Source: Wenzhouxiangella marina
GTDB taxonomy: Bacteria; Pseudomonadota; Gammaproteobacteria; Xanthomonadales; Wenzhouxiangellaceae
Direction: 5' to 3'
Length of the DNA: 64,000 bases
Assembly (NCBI RefSeq): GCF_001187785.1
Contig: NZ_CP012154.1
Span: 1,978,501-2,042,500, forward strand
Both the position numbers and the translations under genes were made by a program. A model generated the notes under the pieces. That model did not search any database, was not told where the DNA came from, and worked only from the letters and a program-made list of their open reading frames with translations. Below are positions 47,349 through 58,041 of this stretch, piece after piece. How positions within the stretch are numbered: position 1 is the stretch's first letter; every line of letters starts with the position of its first letter.

Positions 47349-48819
47349 TTCGACTGCTTCGAGACCCCGGAAATCAGCTGGCGCAGGAATCAGGCGCCGC
47401 ACTGTGGCCCTGGCCCTGTTCGGCCTGTATCTGGTCACCGCGGTGTGGAACGTCTACAAACCCCTGCCCCCGGGGCTGAATGCCAGCTTCCCTCCCAGAG
47501 CCGCGGCCGATGTGGAATTCCTGGTCGATTCCACCTGGATCGATGCTCGGGGTCAGCAGCACCAGGACACGGAGATCTTCGAACGCCTGTTCGAGATGAT
47601 CGATCAGGCAGAGCAGCTGATCGTGCTGGAGATGTTCCTGATCAACGAATTCGCGGGTCAGGCCAGCGACGGCCACCGACCGCTGTCAGGCGAAGTCTTC
47701 GATCGACTGCTCGCCAAGCGAGCCAGTCACCCCTCAATGGACATCGTGCTGATCACCGACCCATTCAATCGGCTCTACGGCGGCGTCGACGCCCCGAGGC
47801 TCGATCAGCTGCAGGAGGCAGGAGTCCTGGTCATCGAGACCCGGCTCGAGGCCCTGAGGGATTCCAATCCGATCTGGTCCGGCGCCTGGCGCCTGTGCTG
47901 CCGCTGGCTGGGGAATTCGACCGACGGCTGGTTGCCCAACCCGGTCGGTGGCGAGCCCGTGACTCTGCGGACCTATCTACGCCTGCTCAATTTCAAGGCC
48001 AATCACCGCAAGGCCCTGGTCGTCGATCAGGGAGAAACCTGGGCCGGGCTGGTGACCTCGGGCAACACCCATGATGCAAGCAGTCGGCACAGCAATGTCG
48101 CATTGGCCTTCACCGGGCCGGCCGCGCTCGATCTCCTCGAGACCATGGACGCCACCGCCCGCTTGTCGGGTGTCGCGCAGGCCTGGAGAAGGCCAGGAGC
48201 GCCAGCGGCCGATGACGTTCCGCCAGCTGCACCGGCCAGCGTCCAGGTGTTGACCGAAGCCGCCATCCGCGAGGCGATCCTGACGATCATCGAAGCAGCC
48301 GGCCCCGGCGAGCGCCTGGACCTGGCCGTCTTCTACCTCGCTCATCGTGACATCGTCCGGGCTTTGGAGAGCGCCGCCCAACGAGGCGTCGAGCTGCGGG
48401 TACTGCTCGATCCCAACGAAGACGCCTTCGGGCGCAAGAAGGACGGGGTTCCAAATCGCCAGGTGGCTCATGAGCTCACCCTGGCAGGCATCCCGGTTCG
48501 CTGGTGCTACACGCGCGGCGAACAATGCCACTACAAGTACCTGTTGCATCTGGACCAAGGTGGCCAGGCCAGCATGCTGCTGGGCTCGGCCAATTTCACC
48601 CGACGGAATCTCGACAACCTCAACCTCGAGACCCAGGTTCTGCTGAGGGCCGATCAGGACCATCCGCAGATTCAGCGGGGCCTGCGCTTCTTCGACGATC
48701 GCTGGACGAATGCCGAAGGCCACGGGCATTCGCTGGATTACGAGGCCTTTGCCGACGAGGGCTCCCTTCGCTACTGGCGCTACCGACTGATGGAAGCGAG
48801 CGGACTGTCGACCTTCTAA
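47338..48819 (+). CDS. Phospholipase D-like / cardiolipin synthase-like protein
   Basis: A 493-residue PLD-superfamily protein with one N-terminal membrane helix (about residues 20-38, RRTVALALFGLYLVTAVW) and two PLD half-sites. The first is H223-R-K225-x4-D230 (NHRKALVVDQ) and fits HxKx4D. The second is H398-Y-K400 in CHYKYLLHLD, with Asp one residue late, followed by LLGSANFTRRNLDN. It may make or turn over phospholipids at the inner membrane. ATG 47338 is chosen for a normal anchor; an in-frame ATG at 47275 lies upstream. Confidence 0.8.
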   Translation: MSDNSTASRPRKSAGAGIRRRTVALALFGLYLVTAVWNVYKPLPPGLNASFPPRAAADVEFLVDSTWIDARGQQHQDTEIFERLFEMIDQAEQLIVLEMFLINEFAGQASDGHRPLSGEVFDRLLAKRASHPSMDIVLITDPFNRLYGGVDAPRLDQLQEAGVLVIETRLEALRDSNPIWSGAWRLCCRWLGNSTDGWLPNPVGGEPVTLRTYLRLLNFKANHRKALVVDQGETWAGLVTSGNTHDASSRHSNVALAFTGPAALDLLETMDATARLSGVAQAWRRPGAPAADDVPPAAPASVQVLTEAAIREAILTIIEAAGPGERLDLAVFYLAHRDIVRALESAAQRGVELRVLLDPNEDAFGRKKDGVPNRQVAHELTLAGIPVRWCYTRGEQCHYKYLLHLDQGGQASMLLGSANFTRRNLDNLNLETQVLLRADQDHPQIQRGLRFFDDRWTNAEGHGHSLDYEAFADEGSLRYWRYRLMEASGLSTF

Positions 48820-48834
48820 GCGCTTGACCAGCAG

Positions 48835-48870
48835 CCTGGCCCGCATTGTTCATGGATAACGCGGGCCAGG
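48835..48870. terminator. Hairpin between convergent PLD-like and Sel1 genes
   Basis: A perfect 10-bp stem CCTGGCCCGC/GCGGGCCAGG with a 16-nt loop lies between two converging stop codons. There is no U-run; it is probably a shared bidirectional terminator or mRNA end. Confidence 0.55.
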
Positions 48871-48879
48871 ATGCGAACT

Positions 48880-51156
48880 TCAGGGCGCTACCCCTTCCTC
48901 CCAGCGATACGGGCGCCCGGCTCGGTAAAGGGCCAGTCGTTCGCGCATTTGTGACTTGACCGACGACGTCTCGTACTCGTTCTTCTCGACGCCGGCCAGT
49001 GCCACTTCCTGATTCTCGACGGCTTGCTCGAATCGACCCGCCATCGCCTGACAGGCGGCCAGGGTGCTGAAGTGATAGGGGTGAGGCTCCTCGACGCGCT
49101 CGAACAGGGCTTCGACCACGGCCAGTCCCGCCTGCGGGTTCATGGCAGCGCCGCGCTCGCCGGTGCACCACAGATAGGCCAGGTTGTTACTGGCCCAATC
49201 ATGCCCCGCCTCCACGGCGAGCTGCAGCTGCTCGACCGCCTCGGACACACCGCCGGGATCGTCGAACAGGAGGAGAGAGAGCTGGTAGCGCGCTTCGACA
49301 CTGCCCTGCTCGATCGCCGTCCGGAACCAGGCCCGGGCTTCTTCTTCCGAATGATCGGACCGCTGGTATGCGATCGCCAGGCTGGCCTCGGCCAGGCCAT
49401 CGGCGCTGAGCGCCTCGAGCAGGGCCAGGCCACGCTCGGGCCTGGCGAGAAACGGCTCGATCTCGAACAGCACCGTGGCAAGCGAATCGACCAACTCGGG
49501 GCCGACATCCTCGATCAGACTCCGGGCCAGCTCGAGCCCGGGCCGATCCACCTCCGGATTGAGATCGGGATCGATGGCATAGAGCGCGACCAGCCAGAGG
49601 GCCGAATCCAGGTCCTCGAACAGCCAGGCGCTGTAGAGCCAGGCGATGGCGGCCTCATGATCCACCTCACCCGATCCCCCGGTCAGGGCGCGTTGGGCGA
49701 GGAGTCGCATCGCTGCCGTATGGCCACCCTGAGCGGCTCGCTGCAGCCACATCTCCGCGTCGCCGGATCCCTTCGACGACGCTTCGATCGAGGCCAGCAG
49801 CCCCAGCATGAACTGGGATTGGGCAACGCCCTGCTCCGCGGCCCGGTGCAGCAAGCGTCTGCCGCGATCGGATATCGGCCCATGCAGCATGGCCAACAGG
49901 TGCAAGGCCTGGGGTGGACCGCCCTCGGAGACATGCTCGAGCTCCTCCATGAGCTCGGCGGAACGCTGGTCGTCGACATCGTCCGCCCGCTTCAGCACAC
50001 TGAGCAGCATGGCGTTCTTTTCCCCGGCCTCGGCGGCCCGATCGATCAATGCGTCCACCACGGCTGAGCGATCCGCGCCAAGTACTTCGGGAGGCCCATC
50101 GAGCACGCTGGCCAGGTAGTACTCCATCCTCGCCGATTCGCTCAAGGATGCAGCGCCTCGAAGGTCGGCCTGCACCTTTTCGCTCTCGAGCGCTGCGCCA
50201 TCGAAGGCGATGGCCATGGCCGCACGAAGCGCGTAGCCTTCGGCGATTTCCAGCTCGATCAGACCCTGGATCACCCAATCCATGAGCTCGCGTTCGCATT
50301 GTGCGGCCGGCTGGCCGAGACACAGTTCGAGCAGACTCAGACCGGCACCGGGCATGCCTGCGCTCCAGGCGTTCTCGAGGGCGCGTCGAGCAGCAACCGG
50401 GTTGATCTCCCCGGTCTCGGGATCGATGTTCAGATAGCCGGTCAGGGCAAGCGGGTCACCGTTCAGTGCGTCGGCTTCCAGCTGCCCGAACACCAGGGCT
50501 CGCCGGTTGCCCGGGTAGATCAGTGAAGGGTCGTCGGCATTCAGTCGCAGCAGGGCTTCGAGCAGGTCGAAGTAGTAGCGAGCCTCGGCTCCACGCTGAT
50601 CGACCACGGACGCCTCGACCAGCAGGTGGCGAACGCTGTCGAGGCTCAGGTAGCGCATCCACTTGAGGCGCAGGCCCCTGGCCTCGGCCAGAGTCGGGAT
50701 ATCCCAGGCGTGCAATACGGGAGCCGGGTTCCAGGCATGCTGGCCCCGACCTTCCCGAAACGCAAAGGCAGCCAGCGTTGCGATCCGCTCGCGGCTCTGC
50801 CGGGCCCAGGAGACATCTCCCATCAATACCGCACAGTCTCGAGCCGTCTCCCAGTAACCGAGGTCGACGGGCATGCGCGCCAGGTAGTGCTCGATGGCCG
50901 GACGATGGCGCCGACAATCGTCCGCGTTGAGCTCCTGCTCGAACAATTGCCCGAGATAGGCTTCCTGCTCGGGCACCTGCATTGCCCGCGACGAAGGTGT
51001 CAGGGCAGCCCACAGGGCCTCGCCACGCTCGAGATCCGATCGACTGCCCGGACCGGTCGCTGCACACGCCGTCAACAACAGCGCGATGAACAACGAGCCT
51101 GCCGGCAGCCGCAAGCGTCGAGCCCGACCTGCGGTTGGAGAAACATCTGACCTCAT
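48880..51156 (-). CDS. Sel1-repeat lipoprotein
   Basis: A 758-residue predicted lipoprotein with signal peptide and lipobox Cys31 (LLLTAC). The mature part is all-alpha with Sel1/TPR-like repeats, for example [53 protein letters not shown] and [17 protein letters not shown]. Such proteins are protein-interaction scaffolds in the periplasm or outer membrane. ATG 51156 overlaps the stop of a small membrane-protein gene (ATGA), so the two are coupled. Specific function unknown. Confidence 0.75.
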   Translation of the reverse strand: MRSDVSPTAGRARRLRLPAGSLFIALLLTACAATGPGSRSDLERGEALWAALTPSSRAMQVPEQEAYLGQLFEQELNADDCRRHRPAIEHYLARMPVDLGYWETARDCAVLMGDVSWARQSRERIATLAAFAFREGRGQHAWNPAPVLHAWDIPTLAEARGLRLKWMRYLSLDSVRHLLVEASVVDQRGAEARYYFDLLEALLRLNADDPSLIYPGNRRALVFGQLEADALNGDPLALTGYLNIDPETGEINPVAARRALENAWSAGMPGAGLSLLELCLGQPAAQCERELMDWVIQGLIELEIAEGYALRAAMAIAFDGAALESEKVQADLRGAASLSESARMEYYLASVLDGPPEVLGADRSAVVDALIDRAAEAGEKNAMLLSVLKRADDVDDQRSAELMEELEHVSEGGPPQALHLLAMLHGPISDRGRRLLHRAAEQGVAQSQFMLGLLASIEASSKGSGDAEMWLQRAAQGGHTAAMRLLAQRALTGGSGEVDHEAAIAWLYSAWLFEDLDSALWLVALYAIDPDLNPEVDRPGLELARSLIEDVGPELVDSLATVLFEIEPFLARPERGLALLEALSADGLAEASLAIAYQRSDHSEEEARAWFRTAIEQGSVEARYQLSLLLFDDPGGVSEAVEQLQLAVEAGHDWASNNLAYLWCTGERGAAMNPQAGLAVVEALFERVEEPHPYHFSTLAACQAMAGRFEQAVENQEVALAGVEKNEYETSSVKSQMRERLALYRAGRPYRWEEGVAP

Positions 51157-51596
51157 ACCCAGTCCCAGAGTTGTCGTTGTACGAAATTGGCCAGCACCGC
51201 CACCAGCAGACCGGCAGGAATGGCCAACAGGAAGTCCAGAAGACGCCAGCCATCGAGGGCCAGCAGGGTCCAGGCCAGCAGCTGACCGAGCAGGACCTGG
51301 AGCCACATTTCGAGTCGATCACAGAAACTGCGATCGGGCGAAAGCACGGCGCCCGCATAGGACGACAGGGCGATCGCAGCCGCCACCTGGCGCGCGTCGA
51401 GAGTCCAGCTGGCAGCATCCAGAATCACCGCCACGGCCAGCACCACGACGAGAATCAGCGCCGCTTCGAGCTCGACGGACGCCTTGTTGCGATCCGCGAT
51501 CGTCGGGCCGGGTCCACGATGATCGATGCTGTCCAGGCGCGTGGAGAAGCGGTGCCGCGCGCGGAGTCGTACCCGGTCACGAGAATGGAAACTCAT
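51153..51596 (-). CDS. Small four-helix-type membrane protein of unknown function
   Basis: Not recognised. From ATG 51596 a 147-residue protein with a basic N-terminal segment ([17 protein letters not shown]) and four hydrophobic stretches, including [17 protein letters not shown] and [20 protein letters not shown]. An ATG at 51647 would lengthen it. It is coupled to the Sel1-repeat lipoprotein by a 4-bp overlap, suggesting an inner-membrane/periplasm pair. Confidence 0.55.
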   Translation of the reverse strand: MSFHSRDRVRLRARHRFSTRLDSIDHRGPGPTIADRNKASVELEAALILVVVLAVAVILDAASWTLDARQVAAAIALSSYAGAVLSPDRSFCDRLEMWLQVLLGQLLAWTLLALDGWRLLDFLLAIPAGLLVAVLANFVQRQLWDWV

Positions 51597-51731
51597 GGTC
51601 TTCGATGCACTGCTGAAACCCGGAATCGGGTGTTCGAGACTGAACATGGCATGCCTTTGCCCTCTACAAACATCGCCGTCGCTGTTTCCAGTGTAAGCGA
51701 GGTCCACTCATGCGCAAGGCGCTTCGTGCTA

Positions 51732-51737
51732 GAATGC
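51732..51737 (+). promoter_or_regulatory. -10 element of rhlE, long leader
   Basis: TAGAAT with a GC-rich discriminator (GCGCCGCG) and no good -35. Transcription would begin near 51744, leaving about 135 nt of leader before rhlE, with a small hairpin CCGGA-tgc-TCCGG at 51828-51840. The rest of the 51597-51878 gap shows nothing recognised. Confidence 0.4.
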
Positions 51738-51878
51738 GCCGCGTTGGTACCGGAAGCGACACGCTTCTGCTCTCCATCCCTCGCGGATTGCTCACAGACC
51801 AAGGCCTTTCCCCGACGACACCCCCGACCGGATGCTCCGGCGGATCAACCCTGCCTTGGTCCACAAGGTAATCAAACA

Positions 51879-53159
51879 ATGTCTTTCGATTCACTCGGCC
51901 TCAGCGCCGATCTGCTGCGCGCTGTGCGCGAGCAGGGCTACGAACAACCCACGCCGATCCAGGAGCGCGCCATTCCCGTCGTCCTGTCCGGACAGGACGT
52001 CATGGCCAGCGCCCAGACCGGCACCGGCAAGACCGCCGCCTTCACCCTGCCCCTGCTGCAGCAACTCAGCGCTCAGAAAAGCGAGCGCCGACTGCGCGCC
52101 CTGATTCTGACCCCGACGCGTGAACTCGCCGCCCAGGTGCACGAGAATCTCCGTGCCTACGGCCGGCATCTGCCGATTCGGTCCCTGGAGGTCTTCGGCG
52201 GCGTCAACATCAACCCCCAGATCGAACGCCTGCGTCGCGGCGTCGATGTCCTGATCGCCACTCCGGGCCGCCTGATCGATCACATCGACCGTGGCACGGT
52301 GCGGCTGGACTCGATCCAGACCCTGGTGCTCGACGAAGCCGACCGGATGCTCGACATGGGTTTCCGCCCGGCCATCGATCGCATCGTCAGGGCCCTTCCC
52401 CGGAAGCGCCAGACCCTGCTTTTCTCGGCCACCTTCTCCAGTGAGATCAAGCAGCTGGCCCAGCGCTACCAGCACGATCCAGTGCCGGTCGAGACGGCAC
52501 CGCCGAACTCCACGGTCGAACTGATTGCCCAGCAGGCGATCAATGTCGATCAGGGACGCAAGCGAGAGCTCCTGTCCTGGATGATCGGCGATCAGAACTG
52601 GCAACAGGTACTGGTCTTCACTCGCACCAAGCACGGGGCCAACCGCCTGGCCAAGCAGCTGACGGCAGACGGCCTGCCCGCGGCCGCCATCCATGGCAAC
52701 AAGAGCCAGGGTGCGCGCACCCGCGCACTGGCCGAATTCAAGTCCCGGGAGATTCGCGTGCTGGTGGCCACCGACATCGCCGCTCGCGGCCTGGACATCG
52801 ATCAGCTGCCGCACGTGGTCAATTTCGAGATCCCGAACGTGCCCGAGGACTACGTCCATCGGATCGGCCGGACCGGCCGCGCCGGGCGCGACGGCCTCGC
52901 CATCTCCCTGATCGGCGCCGACGAGCAGGGCCTGTTCCAGGACATCCGCAAGCTGGTCGGCGTCGAGATCCCGACGCGCGTCATCGAGGGCTACGAACCG
53001 ACGGATCGTCCCTCGCCGGACAAGAAACCCAGCGGCGGACGGCGTGGCGGTGGCGGACGAAACCGTGGCGCCCCCGCCAGTCGGGCGAGCGCCGGCAATT
53101 CCGAGCCAGGACGTCGCCGTCGGCGCCGTGGCGGCAACGCGAACCGCAAGGCGGCATGA
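51879..53159 (+). CDS. rhlE: DEAD-box RNA helicase, RhlE type
   Basis: ATP-dependent RNA helicase of ribosome assembly and RNA decay. The 426-residue protein has the Q motif ([14 protein letters not shown]), Walker A (AQTGTGKT), [13 protein letters not shown] (VLDEADRML), SAT (LLFSATFS), and [10 protein letters not shown]. The C-terminus is a basic Gly/Arg-rich tail ([27 protein letters not shown]). The frame is open far upstream; ATG 51879 gives the canonical MSFDSLGLS start. Confidence 0.94.
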   Translation: MSFDSLGLSADLLRAVREQGYEQPTPIQERAIPVVLSGQDVMASAQTGTGKTAAFTLPLLQQLSAQKSERRLRALILTPTRELAAQVHENLRAYGRHLPIRSLEVFGGVNINPQIERLRRGVDVLIATPGRLIDHIDRGTVRLDSIQTLVLDEADRMLDMGFRPAIDRIVRALPRKRQTLLFSATFSSEIKQLAQRYQHDPVPVETAPPNSTVELIAQQAINVDQGRKRELLSWMIGDQNWQQVLVFTRTKHGANRLAKQLTADGLPAAAIHGNKSQGARTRALAEFKSREIRVLVATDIAARGLDIDQLPHVVNFEIPNVPEDYVHRIGRTGRAGRDGLAISLIGADEQGLFQDIRKLVGVEIPTRVIEGYEPTDRPSPDKKPSGGRRGGGGRNRGAPASRASAGNSEPGRRRRRRGGNANRKAA

Positions 53160-53220
53160 GTCGCCGGGCTGGCCGGAGCCATCCGGCCAGCCCCTCCCGT
53201 TCACCCCGCAGGCTTTCAAC

Positions 53221-53862
53221 ATGGATCCATCGTTCTGGCAGGAACGCTGGGAGGCCGGACAGATCGGCTTTCACCAGCCCGAGGGGCACCCCGCCCTGCG
53301 CCGTTTCTGGACCCGTATCGATCAGGGCAGCCGGGCCAGGGTGCTGGTCCCGCTGTGCGGAAAGAGCCCCGACCTGCATTGGCTGGCCGGCCAGGGTCAC
53401 CCGGTCACTGGCTGCGAACTCAGCCCGCTGGCCGTCGATGCCTTCTTCCAGGAATGGGGTCATGAGCCCGTCCGCCAGGGCCGGAAATGGCACTACGACG
53501 GAATCGAGATCGTCGTCGGCGATTTCTTCGACTACCAACCCTCGCACTGCTTCCAGCGCTTCTACGATCGTGCCGCTCTGATCGCCCTGCCCGCATCCAT
53601 GCGTTCTGACTATCTTGAGCATCTGGCCAGGCTCACCTGTCCCGGCGCCGAAGGCCTGCTGATCACCCTACAGTACCCGCAGGAGCGCCGCGAAGGCCCA
53701 CCCTTCTCGGTGGCGGAGGACGAGTTGATGGCCTGCCCCTACTTCGAGTTCGAGCACCTGGCCGCACAGGACATCGATTCGACCTTCCCGGGGCTTATCG
53801 AAAGCGGCCGGTCCCTGCTGTCCGAGCATGTCTATCGAGCTCGCCGCCGGGACCGCGACTGA
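53221..53862 (+). CDS. tpm: Thiopurine S-methyltransferase
   Basis: SAM-dependent methyltransferase (TPMT family) that in bacteria methylates tellurite, selenite or thiopurines. The 213-residue protein starts MDPSFWQERWEAGQIGFHQP and has the conserved VLVPLCGKSPDLHWLAGQGH, the RFYDRAALIALPASMR motif and LLITLQYPQERREGPPF. The frame is open upstream into rhlE; ATG 53221 gives the family start. Confidence 0.95.
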   Translation: MDPSFWQERWEAGQIGFHQPEGHPALRRFWTRIDQGSRARVLVPLCGKSPDLHWLAGQGHPVTGCELSPLAVDAFFQEWGHEPVRQGRKWHYDGIEIVVGDFFDYQPSHCFQRFYDRAALIALPASMRSDYLEHLARLTCPGAEGLLITLQYPQERREGPPFSVAEDELMACPYFEFEHLAAQDIDSTFPGLIESGRSLLSEHVYRARRRDRD

Positions 53863-53901
53863 TTTCAGCGCTCTGCAATCCAGCACCAGCGATCAGGTTC
53901 T

Positions 53902-56900
53902 TCAGGCTCGCTCCGGCCGCATCAGCACGGCGTAGAGGGCCGGCACGAACAGCAGGGTGATGGCCGTGCCCACGATCACGCCGCCGATCAGCACGAAGGC
54001 CAGCGGCCCCCAGAAGCTGTCCAGGGTCAAAGGCACGAAGGCCAGCGCCGCGGCCAGGGCCGTCAGCACGACCGGCCTGGCGCGCCGGACGGCCGCCTCC
54101 ACGATCGCTTCGCGTGCCGGCTGACCGTCGGCCAGATTGTCGGCCACCTGCTGGGTGAGAATCAGGGTATTGCGCATCAGAATGCCGGCCAGACCGATCA
54201 GGCCCAGCAGCGCCACGAAACCGAACGGCTGCCGGAACAGCAGCAGTGCCAGCACCGCCCCGATCAGTCCGAGCGGGGCCGTCGCGACGACCACGGCCAT
54301 GCCCTTGAAGCTGCGCATCTGCAGCATGATGAAGATCAGCATCAGGGCGACCATCAGCGGCATCAGTTTCTGGATCGAGGCATCGGCCTTGCCGGACTGC
54401 TCCACCGATCCTCCGATATCGATCCGGTAGCCCGGCGGCAGGCTGGAGCGCAAGTCGGCCAGATCCGCCCAGAGTTCGCCGGTCACGTCATTGGGCTGGG
54501 CGCCTCGGATGTCGGCCTGGACGGCGACGAAGGGCTGGCGGTTATAGCGCTTGATGACCGGCTGCTCGAAGCGGATTCGCAGTCGCCCGAGCTGAGCCAG
54601 CGCGACCTTGCGGCCATCTTCGGTCTTGAGCTCCAGGCTCATCGGGTCGATCGGCCCATCCTCGTTCAAGCCCTGCACCCGCAGCTGGACGCTGCGAATG
54701 TCCTGGCGAATCTCGCCAATGGCCAGCCCGTGACTCTGGAATTCGAGCTGCTCGGCCACCGATCGCGGCGTCAGACCGATCAGACGCAGACGCTCGTGAT
54801 CGAGATCCAGCCAGGCCACGGGCACGCGCTCGTTCCATTCCAGGTGCGGGTCGACCACATTCGGGTGCTCGAGCATCTTCTGGCGCAGCTCGTCGGCGAG
54901 GCTGCGCAGGCGCTCGGGATCCTCGCCCACCACCCGGAAGACCAACGGCCAGACGACGGGTGGGCCGTAGAGCAGGCGCGAGACCCGAACCCTGGCTTCC
55001 GGGAAGGCGCCCTCGGCAATGACGCGGTTGAGGTCGGCCATGATCCGATCGCGCGCGTCGGCATCCTCGGCCACGGCCACGAGCTTGGCGAAGGCCGGAT
55101 CGGGCTGTTCCGGGTTGGCGGAAATGAAGAAGCGCGGCGCCCCGGCCCCGACATAGGCCGACAGGCTGCGAACATCCTCGCGCTCGGCCAGCAGGGTTTC
55201 GAGCCGTCGAACCGTCCGGTCGGTGACGCCGATGGCCGTACCCGGTGGCATGAACACGCTGACGATCACTTCCGGGCGATCCGAACCTGGAAAGAACTGT
55301 TTGGCGACCGGCCCGACCATGCCGAGCACCGCCAGCACCAGGGCCAGGAAGGTTGCCAGCAACACCAGCTTCCCGTGGGTCACGCAGAACTCGACCCAGC
55401 GGCGAAGCCGGCGATAGAGCGGCGTCCGGTAGGCCTGGGCTTCGGTCGACTCCCCGGAGCCGCGCTCCGGCAGAAGACCGGCGCCGAGATAGGGCGTGAA
55501 GGTCACGGCCACCACCCAGGACACCAGCAGGGCAAAGGCCAGGACCCAGAAGATATTGCCGGCGTACTCCCCCACGCCCGAGCGGGCAAATCCGATCGGC
55601 ACGAAACCGGCCACGGTCACCAGGGTGCCGAACAGCATGGGCGCCGCCGTGGCTCGCCAGGCAAAGGCCGCCGCATCGATGCGGGCCAGGCCCTCCTCCA
55701 TCTTCACCAGCATCATCTCGATGGCGATGATGGCGTCATCGACGAGCAGGCCAAGAGCGATGATCAGGGCGCCCAGGGTGATCCGGTCCAGGTTCATGCC
55801 GGCCAGCTGCATCAGCATGAAGGTCAGACCCAGGGTCACGGGGATGGCGATGCCGACGATCAGGCCGGCGCGCCAGCCGATCGCCAGGAAACTGACCAGC
55901 ATCACCACCAGGACGGCGATCAGGAACTTCAGCTGGAACAGGCTGACGGCCTGGCCGATCGCCTCGGACTGATCATTGAGCACTTCGAGTTCCATCCCGA
56001 GCGGCAACACGGCCCGCTCGCGTTCGACGAAGTCGGCGAGGCGCTCGCCCAGTTCGAGACCGTTGGTCCCCTCGGCCATCACGATGCCCAGCACCAGCGC
56101 ATCCTGCCCTTCGGCGCGAATCAGAAAGCCGGGCGGGTCCTCGTAACCGTGGCGAACGCGGGCGATGTCGCCCAGCCTGATCAGGCGATCGCCTGCTCGA
56201 ATCGGCACGGCCCGGAGCTCGTCCAGTGATGCCAGGGCGTTGTCCAGCCGCAGGTACAGTCGCGGACCGGCGGTCTCGATCTGGCCGGAGGGCAGCAGAC
56301 GATTGTGCGCCTCGATCGCATCGAAGATGCCGTTGGGAGACAATCCGAGATTGGCGAGCTCGGCATTGTCGAATTCGATCAGGATGCGCTGCGGCCGCTC
56401 ACCCAGCAACAGGGCCTTCTGCACGCCCTCGACGCGCTTGAGACGATCGCGCAAGGCCTCGGCCTCGCGCGTGAGCTCGCGCATCGGCAGGCCGGGGGCG
56501 GTGATGGCCAGCAGACCGAAATAGACGTCGGAAAAATCATCGTTCACCAAGGGGCCGATCACACCTGGCGGCATGCGCCCCTGCTCGTCCCACATTCGCT
56601 TGCGCACCTCGTAGAACAGCTCGGGCAGGCGCTCGCTGGGTGTGTAGTCATGGAACTCCACCTGGAGATCGGCGCGGCCGGGCCGGATCGTGGTCTCGAT
56701 GCGGTAGAGGTTTTCCACCTCCTGGATGCGCTTTTCCAGGCGATCGACGACCTGCTCCTCCAGCTCGTTCACGGTGGCCCCCGGCCACTGCGCCGAAACG
56801 ACCATCACACGCACGGTGAACGAAGGATCTTCTGCTCGACCCAGGGAAAGGAAGGCGTACAGACCGCCGAGGATGGACAACAGCAGGAAGAACAGCGTGA

Positions 56901-56946
56901 CGGCCCGCTCGCTGGCCGCGATTCTGGAGAGGTTGAGCGTTTTCAT
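53902..56946 (-). CDS. Multidrug-type RND efflux permease
   Basis: Inner-membrane AcrB-like pump, 1014 residues, with proton-relay Asp pair in LGLLVDDAIIAIEMM and two large periplasmic domains. It starts MKTLNLSRIAASERAVTLFFLLL (ATG 56946); the frame is open further into the adaptor gene. The Met triad and metal features of CusA are absent, so it is a different subfamily (HAE-type). It follows its adaptor by 10 bp. No outer-membrane channel gene is adjacent; it may share a TolC-type channel. Confidence 0.93.
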   Translation of the reverse strand: MKTLNLSRIAASERAVTLFFLLLSILGGLYAFLSLGRAEDPSFTVRVMVVSAQWPGATVNELEEQVVDRLEKRIQEVENLYRIETTIRPGRADLQVEFHDYTPSERLPELFYEVRKRMWDEQGRMPPGVIGPLVNDDFSDVYFGLLAITAPGLPMRELTREAEALRDRLKRVEGVQKALLLGERPQRILIEFDNAELANLGLSPNGIFDAIEAHNRLLPSGQIETAGPRLYLRLDNALASLDELRAVPIRAGDRLIRLGDIARVRHGYEDPPGFLIRAEGQDALVLGIVMAEGTNGLELGERLADFVERERAVLPLGMELEVLNDQSEAIGQAVSLFQLKFLIAVLVVMLVSFLAIGWRAGLIVGIAIPVTLGLTFMLMQLAGMNLDRITLGALIIALGLLVDDAIIAIEMMLVKMEEGLARIDAAAFAWRATAAPMLFGTLVTVAGFVPIGFARSGVGEYAGNIFWVLAFALLVSWVVAVTFTPYLGAGLLPERGSGESTEAQAYRTPLYRRLRRWVEFCVTHGKLVLLATFLALVLAVLGMVGPVAKQFFPGSDRPEVIVSVFMPPGTAIGVTDRTVRRLETLLAEREDVRSLSAYVGAGAPRFFISANPEQPDPAFAKLVAVAEDADARDRIMADLNRVIAEGAFPEARVRVSRLLYGPPVVWPLVFRVVGEDPERLRSLADELRQKMLEHPNVVDPHLEWNERVPVAWLDLDHERLRLIGLTPRSVAEQLEFQSHGLAIGEIRQDIRSVQLRVQGLNEDGPIDPMSLELKTEDGRKVALAQLGRLRIRFEQPVIKRYNRQPFVAVQADIRGAQPNDVTGELWADLADLRSSLPPGYRIDIGGSVEQSGKADASIQKLMPLMVALMLIFIMLQMRSFKGMAVVVATAPLGLIGAVLALLLFRQPFGFVALLGLIGLAGILMRNTLILTQQVADNLADGQPAREAIVEAAVRRARPVVLTALAAALAFVPLTLDSFWGPLAFVLIGGVIVGTAITLLFVPALYAVLMRPERA

Positions 56947-56956
56947 TCCGGCAGGC

Positions 56957-58006
56957 TCAGGGGCGATCCAGGGCCCGAACCGCCATGCCCTCGTGCAGCA
57001 GATGCGTTCCCAGCGCGATGACCTCCGCACCCTCCGGCAGCTCGGCCATGATCCTGGCGTGCTCCTGGTCCAGGTCCAGCAACTCCACCGGAACCGCATG
57101 GGCCCGACCCTCGACGATCTGCCAGACCTGAGCCCCCTGCCCGCGCTCGTTGATCGCACCGATCGGCACCTGAAGCAGGCGTGGCCCGCCTTCGGCCAGA
57201 TCGAGGGCGACGCGAACCACGCTGCCGAGACGGAGTTCGAGATCGGGGTCCAGGACCCGATAGCGTGCGGTCCAGGTCCGCGTCAGGGGATCCGCGGCCC
57301 CCGCCACCTCTCGCAGCTCCAGATCGCCGGCAAGGAGCTCGGGCCGAACGATGCGACCGCTCGCCGGCACGCCCAGGGCTTCGGGCAGGAAGACCTCGAT
57401 CTCGGGCGGTCCATCGCCGGCCAGAACGGCAAGCTCCTGCCCTGCTGCGACGACCTGACCCGGTTCCCCGGAGACCTCGATCAGCACCCCGGCCTGACCG
57501 GCCCGCAGACTGGCATAGTCCAGGGCGTTGCTGGCCTGCTCGAGCCTGGCCCGGGCCGCGTCGACCCGCTCCCGGCTGGCGCGCTCGGCCAGCTCGACCT
57601 GTTCGAAGGCCTGATTGCTGATGAACTCCCGGGCGAGGAGGTCGCGATTGCGTCGCGTTTCAGCCGCAGCCGTCGCCAGTTCGGCTTCCGCCGTGTCAAG
57701 GTCGGCCTGCGCCACCCGGACCGCCTGCTCGAGGTCTCGAGGATCGAGTTCGAACATCACCTCGCCCGCTTCGACCCGCTGCCCGGCATCGACCCGACGC
57801 TCGGCGATGCGGCCACCGACCTGGAAGGCCACGGGCGTTTCGAAGCGCGCTCGAACCGTCCCGGAGAGCCCGGCGGAATCACGTTCGATGACGGACACGG
57901 GCGCGACTCGCACCCAGCGGAAGGTCTCTGCGCTCGAAGGATCGGCCGATCGACCGCAAGCCACGGTGAGGGACAGTGCCAGCAGGCAAAGGCTGAGATG
58001 GCGCAT
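56957..58006 (-). CDS. RND efflux adaptor lipoprotein (MFP)
   Basis: Periplasmic adaptor, 349 residues, with lipobox Cys17 (LTVACG), so probably lipid-anchored in the inner membrane. It has the biotinyl-lipoyl-like halves (GRIAERRVDAGQRVEAGEVMFELD is in the first; GVLIEVSGEPGQVVAAGQELAVLA the second), a coiled coil between them (EAELATAAAETRRNRDLLAREF) and the beta-barrel domain. It precedes the permease and has a perfect palindrome near its probable promoter. Confidence 0.92.
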   Translation of the reverse strand: MRHLSLCLLALSLTVACGRSADPSSAETFRWVRVAPVSVIERDSAGLSGTVRARFETPVAFQVGGRIAERRVDAGQRVEAGEVMFELDPRDLEQAVRVAQADLDTAEAELATAAAETRRNRDLLAREFISNQAFEQVELAERASRERVDAARARLEQASNALDYASLRAGQAGVLIEVSGEPGQVVAAGQELAVLAGDGPPEIEVFLPEALGVPASGRIVRPELLAGDLELREVAGAADPLTRTWTARYRVLDPDLELRLGSVVRVALDLAEGGPRLLQVPIGAINERGQGAQVWQIVEGRAHAVPVELLDLDQEHARIMAELPEGAEVIALGTHLLHEGMAVRALDRP

Positions 58007-58041
58007 CGCGGTTCCGAGCTCGTCGGGAAGACAGGCTCCGA

